Numbered from the stretch's first letter, positions 8,485 through 17,296 are shown. The stretch: 41,749 nt of DNA from an uncultured Burkholderiaceae bacterium (GCA_937871985.1 CALMPB010000409.1:1-41749), one strand, 5' to 3'. A program made the numbers and translations. Notes: a model not told the origin generated them from the sequence alone.

Positions 8485-9108
8485 ATGACAAGCCCAAATC
8501 GCCGTGCGTGGAATCCGGACGACAAGCGCTATCAGCGCGCTGCGGAGAAGAAGCTGCAGATCATGCAGGCGGCCCAGCGGGTGTTCATCCGCAGCGGCTA
8601 TGAACGTGCGAGCATGGACAGCATCGCCACCGAAGCAGGCGTGTCGAAAATGACGGTCTATCGACAGTTCGATGACAAGCAGACCCTGTTCATCGCCTGT
8701 ATGAACGATCAATGCCGCGACATGCTCACGCCCGAAAAATATCCGGTCGCGGATACGCTTGACGAAGCGGAGAAAATTCTAGTCAAATATGGGCATGTGA
8801 TCGTCGATCTAATCACCCGCAACGATATCGTCATGCTCTATCGAATGCTGATCGGCGAGACGAATCACTTCAGCGATCTCGGCGAAATTTTTTATCGCGG
8901 CGGCCCGAGCCAGGCGATTACCGTTGTCGAGCGGATCCTTGCCAACCTCTTTGGAAGAAGGGAGGCACGGCTTCGCGCGCAGGCTTTCTTCTGGGCGTCG
9001 CTCGGCGACACCTATGAGCGTGTCGTGCTCGGCGTGATCAAGGCGAACGATGCGCGAGAGGAATTCAGCGAACAGATCAATTTGGCAGCATCGATCGCGC
9101 TGCGTTAG
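8485..9108 (+). CDS. TetR-family transcriptional regulator
   Basis: A 207-residue TetR-type regulator. The N-terminal helix-turn-helix is clear: ILxAAxxVFxxxGYxxASMDSIATEAGVSKMTVYRQF-like, ending FDDKQTLF, followed by a ligand-binding helical domain of normal length. ATG 8485 is chosen because an alternative GTG at 8461 would place the operator-like palindrome inside the coding region; neither start has a strong ribosome binding site. It is the only plus-strand gene in the catabolic region and separates the upstream (14.6-9.2 kb) and downstream (8.4-0.6 kb) sets. The probable role is repression of one or both sets, relieved by a pathway compound. Confidence 0.88.
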   Translation: MTSPNRRAWNPDDKRYQRAAEKKLQIMQAAQRVFIRSGYERASMDSIATEAGVSKMTVYRQFDDKQTLFIACMNDQCRDMLTPEKYPVADTLDEAEKILVKYGHVIVDLITRNDIVMLYRMLIGETNHFSDLGEIFYRGGPSQAITVVERILANLFGRREARLRAQAFFWASLGDTYERVVLGVIKANDAREEFSEQINLAASIALR

Positions 9109-9157
9109 GAACCCGGCGGGCGCCGCATGACGAACGCTCGCCTACCCGGCCCATCAC

Positions 9158-9655
9158 TCAGGCCTCCATCTCCGGTCGGCCGTATCTGCCCTGGAAGAAC
9201 AGCAACGGCTTGCTGGTTGCTTCGGCTTCCAGCTCAATTACCTGCCCCAGCACGATATAATGATCGCCGGCCTCGAACACCGCGTGAAGCGAACAGTCGA
9301 TCCAGGCCACGACATCGTTGAGCAGCGGCGAGCCGTGCGGCGACAGCCGATAGCTCTGCCCTGCGAACTTGTCGCCACCGCTCCTAGCAAAGCGGCGGCA
9401 AACCTCCGTCTGTCCGGTGGAAAGAATGTTGACACAGAAACGGCCAACCTTCTCGATCCGCGGCCAGGTTACCGAACACCGATCGACGAAATAGGCGACC
9501 AACGGCGGGGCCAGCGACACTGAGGTAAACGATCCAACCGCGAAACCAATCGGCATCCCATCCGCTTCGATCGCAGTCACGACACAAACGCCGGTCGGAT
9601 AGTGGCTCAACACGCGGCGGAAGGTCGCGCCGTCGACAGGGGTGACACTATTCAT
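9158..9655 (-). CDS. Flavin reductase (FMN-binding split barrel)
   Basis: A 165-residue flavin-reductase-like domain protein (HpaC/HsaB type). Landmarks are FRRVLSHYPTGVCVVTA at the start, IGFAVGSFTSVSLAPPLVAYFVD, a FCVNIL segment and the C-terminal DHYIVLGQV with LLFFQGRYG. It reduces FMN or FAD with NAD(P)H and passes the reduced flavin to a partner oxygenase. The two HsaA-like monooxygenases at 5.5-8.4 kb are the obvious partners, although they belong to the other transcription set. GGGAGG precedes ATG 9655. It converges with the TetR gene, with a 49-base gap that holds no clear terminator. Confidence 0.9.
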   Translation of the reverse strand: MNSVTPVDGATFRRVLSHYPTGVCVVTAIEADGMPIGFAVGSFTSVSLAPPLVAYFVDRCSVTWPRIEKVGRFCVNILSTGQTEVCRRFARSGGDKFAGQSYRLSPHGSPLLNDVVAWIDCSLHAVFEAGDHYIVLGQVIELEAEATSKPLLFFQGRYGRPEMEA

Positions 9656-9682
9656 GGAACATCGAGCCTCCCGGATCGGTTT

Positions 9683-10540
9683 TCAACCTTGCGCGATCGG
9701 GTTGACGAGCGTGCCGATCCCCTCAATCTCGACCTCGCATATGTCACCCGGCTTCATATAGAGCGGCGGGGTTCGCGCTAGCCCGACACCAGCAGGCGTG
9801 CCTGTCACCAGCACATCGCCGGCTTCCAGCGTGACCGCTTCGCTCAGGATCGAAACCAGCGCCGCCACCGGGAAGATCATGTCAGCGGTCGACGCCGATT
9901 GCACGACTTGCCCATTGAGGCGCGTTTCAAGCTTCAACCTGGCAGCTCCCGGTGGCAGCCCCTCGGCGGCGACGAAATAGGGCCCGAATGCACCTGTTCC
10001 GTCAAAATTCTTGCCGATCGTCCATTGCGGGGTCTTGGTCTGATATTCGCGGATCGATCCGTCGTTGAAGATCGAATAGCCCGCGACATGATCGAGCGCC
10101 GAGGATAAGGGAATATTCCGTCCCCCCTTGCCGATGATCGCGACCAGCTCGCCTTCATAGTCTAGCGTATCGGACTGCGGCGGGCGGACGATCGCATCCC
10201 TGTGTCCGATGAGACTCGAATTGAAGCGAGCGAAAACCGTGGGATAATCCGGCACCTTGAAACCGCTCTCGGCCGAATGATCGGCGTAGTTGAGACCAAT
10301 ACAGATCACCTTCCCCGCCCGGTCGATCGGCGGCAGAAAACGTATCGTGTCGGGGTCGATCGCCGTCCCCTCGCTCAGCGCGATCCCGGCAGCTTGCAAA
10401 GCTTGCGGGCCTTGCCTGATCAACTCGGCGAGATCGCCGGGATAGCCCCGCCATCCTTCCTGCCATCCGCGAAATTCGCCGGGCGCGACTTCCACTGCGA
10501 GGCCACGAAGCCCATCTCGTTCAAAACGCAAGAATTTCAT
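9683..10540 (-). CDS. Fumarylacetoacetate hydrolase-family protein
   Basis: A 285-residue FAH-family enzyme. Typical segments are ICIGLNYADHSAESG, the metal-binding DYEGELVAIIGKG (Glu-x-Glu), YSIFNDGSIREYQ with the third acidic ligand, QWTIGKNFDGTGAFGP and a C-terminal VLVTGTPAGVG. Members hydrolyse or decarboxylate acyl-pyruvates and related meta-cleavage products with a divalent metal. After extradiol cleavage this enzyme would act on the ring-opened dienoate or a later hydrated product. ATG 10540 has AAGGAAAGAAG upstream; the frame extends to 10588 but that would overlap the SDR gene. Acylpyruvase, 2-oxo-hept-3-ene-dioate hydratase-type or ketopantoate-type roles cannot be separated by sequence alone. 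Confidence 0.9.
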   Translation of the reverse strand: MKFLRFERDGLRGLAVEVAPGEFRGWQEGWRGYPGDLAELIRQGPQALQAAGIALSEGTAIDPDTIRFLPPIDRAGKVICIGLNYADHSAESGFKVPDYPTVFARFNSSLIGHRDAIVRPPQSDTLDYEGELVAIIGKGGRNIPLSSALDHVAGYSIFNDGSIREYQTKTPQWTIGKNFDGTGAFGPYFVAAEGLPPGAARLKLETRLNGQVVQSASTADMIFPVAALVSILSEAVTLEAGDVLVTGTPAGVGLARTPPLYMKPGDICEVEIEGIGTLVNPIAQG

Positions 10541-10572
10541 GGCCGATCTTCTTTCCTTGAATGCAGGGCTGA

Positions 10573-11340
10573 TCAATTGTGGGTCCATCCGCCATCGACG
10601 ACGATATTTTGCCCGGTGATGAAACCAGCGTCATCGGACAACAAGAAGGACAATGTTCCAGTGTAGTCGTCGGGCACCGCGACGCGCTTGATGCACTGCA
10701 TCTGCGACATCGGTTCGAGAAACGCCGCCTGGACCCCGGCCTCCACGGTCGGTGTGCGGGTAATGGTTGGCGCGATAGTATTGACCGTCACGCCGGTGTC
10801 GCCAATCTCGCGCGCCAGCGACCGCGCGAACCCGATCACCGCGCCCTTGCTCGCGATATAATGCGTGAGGTTGGGAATGCCGAGTTGGAAGGAATTCGAG
10901 GTAATGGCAACGATGCGCCCCCAGCCCTGCGCGCGCATCTCGGGCATGAATGCCTGGGTAAGATGATAGAGCGAGTCGACATTCACCGCGAACACCCGAC
11001 GCCATTCCGAATAGTCTATCTCCTCGACCGGCTTCATTGGATAGATGCCTGCCGCATGAACCAGCGCATCGACCGACTGCACACGCCGCCTTGCCTCTTC
11101 CGCGAAAGCCACGATCGACGGCTGATCGGCGAGATCGCAGCCGATCCATTCCGCTGTGCCTCCAACTCCGGCCGCCAGCTCGACGCTTTCGCCACCGTCC
11201 GCGAGATCGCAGATCAGGACGTGCGCACCTTCACCGGCCAAGCGTTTGACGAACGCCTGCCCGATGCCACTGCTTCCGCCCGTAACGACGATTTTCTTGC
11301 CCGCATGCCGTGCAGACACGATGCCATTTTCGGTCGTCAT
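10573..11340 (-). CDS. SDR-family oxidoreductase
   Basis: A 255-residue classical short-chain dehydrogenase with intact motifs: TGGSSGIG for NAD(P) binding, HAAG in place of NNAG, catalytic Ser in ITSNSF and YIASK for the Tyr-Lys pair, ending in the usual VDGG. ATG 11340 overlaps the stop of the Rieske oxygenase gene (ATGA at 11337-11340) and has GAGGTG upstream, so the two are coupled. It probably oxidises an alcohol, dihydrodiol or ketone intermediate of the pathway. The contrast with the His-substituted SDR at 1.2-1.9 kb is notable. Confidence 0.92.
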   Translation of the reverse strand: MTTENGIVSARHAGKKIVVTGGSSGIGQAFVKRLAGEGAHVLICDLADGGESVELAAGVGGTAEWIGCDLADQPSIVAFAEEARRRVQSVDALVHAAGIYPMKPVEEIDYSEWRRVFAVNVDSLYHLTQAFMPEMRAQGWGRIVAITSNSFQLGIPNLTHYIASKGAVIGFARSLAREIGDTGVTVNTIAPTITRTPTVEAGVQAAFLEPMSQMQCIKRVAVPDDYTGTLSFLLSDDAGFITGQNIVVDGGWTHN

Positions 11341-12431
11341 GACACCACCTCGGCACCGAGATCGCCAGCGGGCGTCGCGATCACCATTTCGGCGTCTGTT
11401 CCTCCCGCCTCAGTTCGTAGTAAATTGCGAAGCATCCGACGCGCTTGAAGTGCCGCGCGGTCACCCTTGTTGATCACCGGTTCCATTGAAAGAATGTCCC
11501 AATCATTGCCCATATTGATCTGAACGGCCTCGATCACGCGCTTGTCTTGCTCGAAGGCGAACAGTTGCGCCTTGCGCCAGAAATCGATGATCGTCCGATC
11601 ATCACGGTGAAAGGCCTGCGAGGTTCCGAAAAAGTAATGCGTGCTGGTTTCGGTTTCCGGGGTCAGTGCATCCATGCTGAGCATCTGCAACCCTTGCGAC
11701 TGCGGTGCACCGACTGGTTTCACACCAACGTCGAGCATCAGATTGGATGCAGGCTCCCAATACATGTCGATCCAGAAATCGACCTTGTCCTGCGCCCAAC
11801 TGTCCCTGATGGTCTCGGCCCAGCCGCCGACCATCGGCATATCCGGCATGAGCCAGCGCTCCACCAGTCCGGTCCCGGTTCGCTCAGTCTTGCTGATAGT
11901 ACGAGGCGCGCGCTCGGGATCTCCAAGAATGCCCGCATGGACAAAATTAGTGTGAGATAGATCAAGAAGATTATCGACCAGGAGAAGGTAATTTCCCTTC
12001 ACATGCATATATTGCGTATCGGTATCCCAATCGGCGTGGTCATAATACCAATAGTCAGGGATACGATCGGGATCGGCGCGGTGAGCGTCACCGAGCCATA
12101 TCCAGAGCATCCCGTGACGCTCCTCGAGAGGATAAGCCTTGACGCAAGCGCGCGGCTGGATCGCTTCATCGGGCTGAGTCGGATTGAGCGTACACCGACC
12201 AGCGCTGTCGAATTCCATCCCATGATAACCACAGGCGATCCCGTCGCGAGTCAGTCGACCGAGCGAGAGCGGTGCGAAGCGATGCGGACAGCGATCCTCC
12301 AGCGCCACTGCCCGTCCCGCGTGCGTGCGGAAGAGCACAACCCGCTCGTTCATGAAGGTCCGCGCCAGCGGCGCAAAACGCGTGACTTCCCGCGCATAGG
12401 CCGCGACGTACCAGCAGTTCCTGAGAAACAT
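11337..12431 (-). CDS. Rieske non-heme iron oxygenase, VanA-like
   Basis: A 364-residue aromatic ring-hydroxylating or O-demethylating oxygenase subunit. The Rieske [2Fe-2S] ligands are Cys48-x-His50 (RCPHRF) and Cys67-x-x-His70 (CGYHGMEF). The mononuclear iron site is in DLSHTNFVH with Asp157 (electron bridge), His160 and His165. Start MFLRNCWYVAAYAREV and length are like vanillate demethylase oxygenase (VanA) and dicamba monooxygenase (DdmC), which remove methyl groups from aryl ethers. AAGGAGATG precedes ATG 12431. Unlike typical vanAB, no ferredoxin reductase gene is present in the window, so electrons must come from a component encoded elsewhere. Demethylation giving a phenol for the flavin monooxygenases fits the neighbours. 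Confidence 0.92.
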   Translation of the reverse strand: MFLRNCWYVAAYAREVTRFAPLARTFMNERVVLFRTHAGRAVALEDRCPHRFAPLSLGRLTRDGIACGYHGMEFDSAGRCTLNPTQPDEAIQPRACVKAYPLEERHGMLWIWLGDAHRADPDRIPDYWYYDHADWDTDTQYMHVKGNYLLLVDNLLDLSHTNFVHAGILGDPERAPRTISKTERTGTGLVERWLMPDMPMVGGWAETIRDSWAQDKVDFWIDMYWEPASNLMLDVGVKPVGAPQSQGLQMLSMDALTPETETSTHYFFGTSQAFHRDDRTIIDFWRKAQLFAFEQDKRVIEAVQINMGNDWDILSMEPVINKGDRAALQARRMLRNLLRTEAGGTDAEMVIATPAGDLGAEVVS

Positions 12432-12454
12432 GCTTCATCTCCTTGCCATCTCGA

Positions 12455-14629
12455 TCAATATTTCAGGCCGAGGCGCACGCCGTAGGTGCGCGGAGCTTCG
12501 AGGAACCCGGTAGCAGGTCCGGGAAAGCCCGCCGCAGCGGTTGCGGCAATGTTGATCTTGTTGGTGAGATTTTTGCCCCAGAAGCTCAACGTCCAGTTCT
12601 TCCCGGAGTCATATGTGAGTGAGGCATCGAGCTTCGCACTCGCGCGCTGTTGGGTTCCGGCATCATGCGCATAGTCAGCGAACCACGAGCTTTCGTAGCG
12701 CCCGGTCACCGACGTATCGAGCGTACCCTGGCCGAGGTCGAAAGTGTGAGTATAGGTGCCGAGTAACGTCCAGTCCGGCGAATAAGGCGGTTGTAACCCG
12801 GCGAAATCAAGGCCGTTCGGGGTGATGAACTTCGTGTTTCGCGCATGGGTATATGCAACATTTCCGGTAAAATCGTCATGCGGCGTTGGCCGCCAGCGCA
12901 GATCAGCCTGGAAGCCATAAATCTGCACCTTGTCCGCGTTGAAGATCGGGTTGAACAGAAGCGCCGCGCTGTATTGCTGCTCGATCAGATTACGGTAGAT
13001 GTAATTAAAGCCTTCAATATTGATTTGCAGCCTATTGTCAAACATCCGACTCTTGAGCCCGCCAGAGATAGCAAAAAGTCTTGATTTTTTAACGTCGACA
13101 TTCCCGTCGTAATTCCCGGCCTCAATGCCCGCCTGCGAAATCGAATTGTAGGTTCCAGGCGAATGCGCTGTCTGCGCGCTCACATATGCCATGACATTAG
13201 GCGCGACATCATATTCGAGCGCGGCCTTCCAATCAAAATAGGAATAGCCCCTCTTGTATGACCAGGGCGAGCTTGGCGACATGCCTGGCGCGAGATATTC
13301 TGGATCGTAGCCGTTCGCCTCGCGATCATCGTGGCTCAAACGTCCGCCCAGGGTAAAGCGCAGGGTATCGGTCGCGTGCCATGTCCCCTGGCCAAAGACG
13401 CCTTCCCCCTTAAGGATGTTGCGCCGGATATCCACGCCGTGCTGGATCACCGCGTTGGTCACGCTGCCAAAGTAGTTCTCGAACAGATTGCTGTTGCGCT
13501 GGTGATAATAGAATATGCCACCGAGCCAATCGATCGGCCCCGTCCTCGCGGACAAGCGGAGTTCATGGCTGTACATTTCGATACTGGATTTGAGCTGTGC
13601 GACAAACCCACCGAGCCAGTAAAACGGATCCGACTTGAGGTTGGTGTATCCCGGAATGTAAGTCAGGCTGGCATCATCGCCGAGATCGAGCTTGAACTCT
13701 CCACCCATCGCATAAAGCTTGTAATTCTGCTTTTCGGCAGTCGGGGTCCCAAGTGTGAATGGCAACGAGGGGATTCCTGCTGCAATCTCCATGGTGATCT
13801 TCGACGCCCCCAGATCGTCATAGGGATTGGCGGTCAGGAAACCGCTGTCGCTGTGATTGACCGTATTCGGCGCTGTACCGTTCTTGGTAGCACCGAAGCC
13901 CCAGATATAGGCCGAGAAGTTCGAGCTCGGCTTATACAGCAGCGAAAGGCGGCCTGCGACATCGTCAGCTGCGTCAGCTCCGCTGGTGAAGTAGCCGGTG
14001 TGATGGACGTAATCGACTGCAGCGCGTAGCGCTAGCTGATCAGAGAAGGCAAAATCCTGTGCGACCGTTCCATGGATCAGGCTGTAATTGCCCGCTTCAA
14101 GGACGACGCTGCCGTCATTGTCGAACCCCGGCCGCTTGAATTGGACATTGATTGTCCCGCCCATCGCGCCCCGCCCATAGAGCGTTCCCTGCGGTCCGGG
14201 CAGTACCTCCATGCTGGACACGTCAAAGAAGGCCGAGCTCGTCGCTTCGCGCGGCATGTAGACGCCACTGAAATTGAAACCGACGGTCGGTTCAACATTG
14301 CCGAAGTCGAGGTTCGATCCCACGCCGCGAACAAACACCTGAGTATTGTTGCCTTCCGGCTGGAAGCGGGCAGCTGGCACCAACATCTGCGCGTCGCGTA
14401 GGTCATCGATGCCCTTGGTGACCAGCTGATCACCGGAGATCGCCGTTACGGCGGCGGCGGTCTTCTGCAAATTTTCCGTCCGCTTCTGAGCGGTCACGAC
14501 AATCTCGCCGATTCCCCCGCGATCGGTCTGCGGCACACTTCCTTCGTTGGCGGTTTGTCCCCACGCAAAACCGCTCCACATCACCGCAACGGCACTGAGC
14601 CCAACGCAGGCAATATTCTTCCCGTTCAT
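12455..14629 (-). CDS. TonB-dependent outer-membrane receptor
   Basis: A 724-residue TonB-dependent receptor. A signal peptide ends near residue 26 (GFAWGQ), followed by a plug domain beginning IGEIVVTAQKR, with VFVRGVGSN and VEVLPGPQGTLYGRGAMGGTINV-type plug motifs, and a long beta-barrel that ends with an aromatic residue (GVRLGLKY). GGGGAGG stands 7 bases before ATG 14629; a GTG 6 bases upstream is possible but less well placed. It is the first gene of the upstream set. Sphingomonads use many such receptors for uptake of aromatic compounds and siderophores; the catabolic context suggests import of the pathway substrate across the outer membrane, powered by TonB-ExbBD. Confidence 0.93.
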   Translation of the reverse strand: MNGKNIACVGLSAVAVMWSGFAWGQTANEGSVPQTDRGGIGEIVVTAQKRTENLQKTAAAVTAISGDQLVTKGIDDLRDAQMLVPAARFQPEGNNTQVFVRGVGSNLDFGNVEPTVGFNFSGVYMPREATSSAFFDVSSMEVLPGPQGTLYGRGAMGGTINVQFKRPGFDNDGSVVLEAGNYSLIHGTVAQDFAFSDQLALRAAVDYVHHTGYFTSGADAADDVAGRLSLLYKPSSNFSAYIWGFGATKNGTAPNTVNHSDSGFLTANPYDDLGASKITMEIAAGIPSLPFTLGTPTAEKQNYKLYAMGGEFKLDLGDDASLTYIPGYTNLKSDPFYWLGGFVAQLKSSIEMYSHELRLSARTGPIDWLGGIFYYHQRNSNLFENYFGSVTNAVIQHGVDIRRNILKGEGVFGQGTWHATDTLRFTLGGRLSHDDREANGYDPEYLAPGMSPSSPWSYKRGYSYFDWKAALEYDVAPNVMAYVSAQTAHSPGTYNSISQAGIEAGNYDGNVDVKKSRLFAISGGLKSRMFDNRLQINIEGFNYIYRNLIEQQYSAALLFNPIFNADKVQIYGFQADLRWRPTPHDDFTGNVAYTHARNTKFITPNGLDFAGLQPPYSPDWTLLGTYTHTFDLGQGTLDTSVTGRYESSWFADYAHDAGTQQRASAKLDASLTYDSGKNWTLSFWGKNLTNKINIAATAAAGFPGPATGFLEAPRTYGVRLGLKY

Positions 14630-15086
14630 AAGCACACCTCCCCATAAGATTGATATTTATCGACTCTTCTTGGCCCGTTGGCCCTAGGCCCATCCGGGTC
14701 GCGGAGGAGAGAGAGCCCCTCGCGAACTCTTCATGTGATACTGTACATTATCGTCTCATTACATTGCAGTCAAGTAGGCTTCGACACAACCTCTCGGATC
14801 GAGCGGCAAGCGCGGGGCTGTCCGGGTAAGTGCCTGAGAGGACGGTAATGGCCGAGACCTCATCCTACGGATCGATGACCGCCACTCCTCCCCTGCTTCC
14901 CATTCATTAATGCTCAGCCCCGACTCGCCGGAAACTCCGGGCACGTGATTTCACGCACAATCTGCGTGTGACGCGAGCGGCCGTCTGACTGGAATTCCCG
15001 CGAGCTCGATTATCCCAATGATGGGGTAAAACCGATACCCGGCTTGCGAATCGGTCTGCGACAGGGACAATCGATATGAGATTACG
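14630..15086. other. Intergenic region upstream of the TonB receptor
   Basis: No gene is supported here. The part next to 14629 must carry the receptor promoter. ATGTGA followed 10 bases later by TATCGTCTCA (14733-14758) resembles the ATGTGA-N8-TATCGTATCA stretch at the TetR gene. The right third, from about 14990, may be the degraded upstream part of the LysR remnant that follows. Short open frames on the minus strand here show no recognisable protein. Confidence 0.4.
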
Positions 15087-15266
15087 ATGTTGCCGCCTGA
15101 GGTTGTCGCTGACGAAGTGGCGGACGGGCGCCTGCGCCACATCCTGCAAGGGTGGGAGGGCGTGGCGATCTCGGTCTATGCTTTGACCGAAACCCGGCTC
15201 CTGCCCGCCAAATCGCAGCGGTTCATCGAATTCCTGCGTGACCAACTGAAACCACTTGCAACATAG
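15087..15266 (+). pseudogene. LysR-family regulator, C-terminal remnant
   Basis: This frame reads as the last 59 residues of a LysR-type regulator: LPPEVVADEVADGRLRHIL, a VAISVYALTETRLLPAK segment, then RFIEFLRDQL and a stop. It is clearly related to the C-terminus of the intact LysR gene at 19395-20333 (AADVAAGRLVPVL, HAVTETRLLPERIERFIDFLK). No DNA-binding domain or intact effector domain precedes it; the upstream sequence is broken by stops. It is therefore a decayed or truncated regulator located directly upstream of the OYE-pirin operon that it may once have controlled. Confidence 0.8.
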
Positions 15267-15290
15267 TTGGCCCGAGCCCTGCGCCCGCTC

Positions 15291-15316
15291 TCATTGATCC
15301 ATTATTGGATCAATGA
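15291..15316. promoter_or_regulatory. Perfect 11-bp-arm palindrome upstream of the OYE-pirin operon
   Basis: Arms TCATTGATCCA and TGGATCAATGA are perfectly complementary around a 4-base spacer TTAT. The site is 132 bases before the OYE start and 25 bases after the LysR remnant. It has no T-run, so an operator for a dimeric regulator is more likely than a terminator. The regulator is not identified. Confidence 0.6.
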
Positions 15317-15447
15317 TTTCCCATTTTCCCGATTTATCCCACGTGATCACGCGCCCATATGTGATCGTGGCGCTCCCCCGATCCGTTGTCGCACCACGGG
15401 CCGGAAAAGGAGCGGGCGCACGATCAATACGAACCGGGTTACTCACC

Positions 15448-16515
15448 ATGACCGATATCTGGCAGCCCATCACCCTCGGCACGCTCGACCTCCCCAACCG
15501 GCTGGTTATGGCGCCGATGACGCGCAGTCGGGCACAGGCCGACGGTACGCCCGGCGATCTCGCGGCAGAATATTATGCCCAGCGCGCCGGTATTGGACTC
15601 ATCGTCGCCGAAGGAACCCAGCCTTCCGACGAGGGGCAGGGCTATATAACCACCCCTGGTATTTATACCGACGCGCATATCGACGGTTGGAGGAGGGTAA
15701 CCTCCGCTGTGCACGACAAGGGCGGGCACATCTTCATCCAGTTGATGCATGCCGGCCGCATGTCGCATCCCGATAATGCTCCGTTGCGCCGCCAGGGCGT
15801 TGCGCCCTCAGCGATTGCGCCCGGGGCCCAGATGTTCACCATGGCCGGCATGCAGGATATTCCGATCCCGCGCGCGCTCGACATCGAGGAGATCGAGCAG
15901 ACGGTCGAGGACTTTCGTCATGCTGCGCGTAGCGCCATCGCGGCCGGAGCGGATGGGATCGAGATCCACGGCGCAAACGCTTACCTGGTCCAGCAATTCT
16001 TTGCGCCCAGCGCCAACACCCGCACCGACCGATATGGCGGTTCGATCGAGAATCGCGCCCGCTTTGCAATCGAGGTGACCCATGCCATTGCCGAGGAAAT
16101 CGGCGCCGACCGCACCGCGATCCGCCTCTCGCCCGGTACGAATGTCTGGGGAATCGACGAGGGTGCGGAGGGACCAGCGCTCTACCGCCATCTCGTTCGT
16201 GAACTCGACAGCATCGGCCTAGCCTATACGCACATAATGCACCTCGGCAACGACGCGCTGCTTGCCGATATCCGGAGGCTCTGGACCGGTACGCTGATCG
16301 TGAACCGTCCGGGACGCGCGCGCGATAGGATTGGCGCCGATATCGCAGCCGGTCTCGCCGACATGGAATCGTATGGCGCAATGGTGCTCGCCAACCCGGA
16401 TTTCGCCACGCGCCTCAAGAACGGGGACCCGATGAATGACGCCGACCGCAATACTTTCTTTGGCGGAGCGGCGGCAGGCTACACGGATTATCCGACGCTG
16501 ACCGGACAATCGTAA
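15448..16515 (+). CDS. Old yellow enzyme-family alkene reductase
   Basis: A 355-residue FMN-dependent ene-reductase of the OYE family. It starts MTDIWQPITLGTLDLPNRLVMAPMTRSRA, has the substrate-binding pair His-x-x-Asn in EIHGANAYL, then QFFAPSANTRTDRYGGS and a C-terminal FMN phosphate region (GAMVLANPDF). OYEs reduce activated C=C bonds of enones, nitro-compounds and other electrophiles with NAD(P)H. The frame is open to 15313, but family alignment fixes the start at ATG 15448, which has only a weak ribosome binding site. It is followed 10 bases later by the pirin gene, so they form an operon, probably for electrophile or quinone stress. Confidence 0.93.
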   Translation: MTDIWQPITLGTLDLPNRLVMAPMTRSRAQADGTPGDLAAEYYAQRAGIGLIVAEGTQPSDEGQGYITTPGIYTDAHIDGWRRVTSAVHDKGGHIFIQLMHAGRMSHPDNAPLRRQGVAPSAIAPGAQMFTMAGMQDIPIPRALDIEEIEQTVEDFRHAARSAIAAGADGIEIHGANAYLVQQFFAPSANTRTDRYGGSIENRARFAIEVTHAIAEEIGADRTAIRLSPGTNVWGIDEGAEGPALYRHLVRELDSIGLAYTHIMHLGNDALLADIRRLWTGTLIVNRPGRARDRIGADIAAGLADMESYGAMVLANPDFATRLKNGDPMNDADRNTFFGGAAAGYTDYPTLTGQS

Positions 16516-16525
16516 GGCTGGAGCC

Positions 16526-17257
16526 ATGACGATCATCGCTCCCGTACAGCGGGCCGAGCTCGGCGACCATTTTCACGCTTTCAGCTTACGCGGTGTCAGC
16601 GAGCTGATCGATCCGTTCCTCGGCGTCGACCATGCCTGGATGAGCACGCCGACCTTCCCCCCCCATCCGCACAGCGGTTTCTCAGCGATATCCTATGTGT
16701 TCACCGATTCCGAAACTGGCATCCGCAACTGGGATTCGATTGGCACGACCAATCTGATCAGACCGGGCGGTTTGCACTGGACGACCGCCGGACGCGGCAT
16801 CGTGCATGAGGAAAAACCGGCTGAAGAAGGCAAGACGGTGCATTCGCTGCAGATATTCGTCAACCTCTCCGAAGAGCGGCGGAACACGGCGCCATTTATC
16901 CTGGGTCTCGAGCCGGAAGAAGTTCCGATCGTTCGCCTGGATGGTTCCGAGGTGCGCCTACTTGCGGGCCAGTTTGCTACCGCCACATCGCCGCTCAACC
17001 CGCCGACCGACGTGACGATGCTCGATGTCGCGTTGGAACAGGGCGCGGAACTGTTGCTGCCGGTTGAGGTGCAAAGCAATTCCTTCATGATGCCGATCTC
17101 CGGACGGATTGAGGTTGACGGCAAGTGCTTCGACCGCGATGATCTGCAGATTCCGGTATTTGAATCCCGGCCTCCCGCACGCGCAATCAGGCTGCGCGCG
17201 CCGGAACACAAAGTGAGGGCTATGCTCTTTAGCGGACGGCGGCTTCATCGCAGCTAA
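16526..17257 (+). CDS. Pirin-family protein
   Basis: A 243-residue bicupin of the pirin family. The metal-binding set of the N-terminal cupin is complete: His47 and His49 in PPHPHSGF, His94 and Glu96 in GIVHEEKP. Bacterial pirins of this type (for example YhhW) bind iron and can open flavonols such as quercetin; others modulate metabolism or regulators. GGAG precedes ATG 16526. It is in an operon with OYE. A quercetinase-like or quinone-handling role would fit, but the substrate is not shown by sequence. Confidence 0.92.
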   Translation: MTIIAPVQRAELGDHFHAFSLRGVSELIDPFLGVDHAWMSTPTFPPHPHSGFSAISYVFTDSETGIRNWDSIGTTNLIRPGGLHWTTAGRGIVHEEKPAEEGKTVHSLQIFVNLSEERRNTAPFILGLEPEEVPIVRLDGSEVRLLAGQFATATSPLNPPTDVTMLDVALEQGAELLLPVEVQSNSFMMPISGRIEVDGKCFDRDDLQIPVFESRPPARAIRLRAPEHKVRAMLFSGRRLHRS

Positions 17258-17296
17258 CACGCCTGCGCGGACCTCTGATGGAAAGGAAGATTTCCT

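Noticed and set aside
7242..8603. 453-residue plus-strand frame
   Set aside because: Antisense to the second HsaA-like monooxygenase and running into the TetR gene; sequence is Arg/Gly-rich without any domain.
14907..15245. 112-residue minus-strand frame
   Set aside because: Overlaps the LysR remnant, whose plus-strand reading is clearly homologous to the intact regulator.
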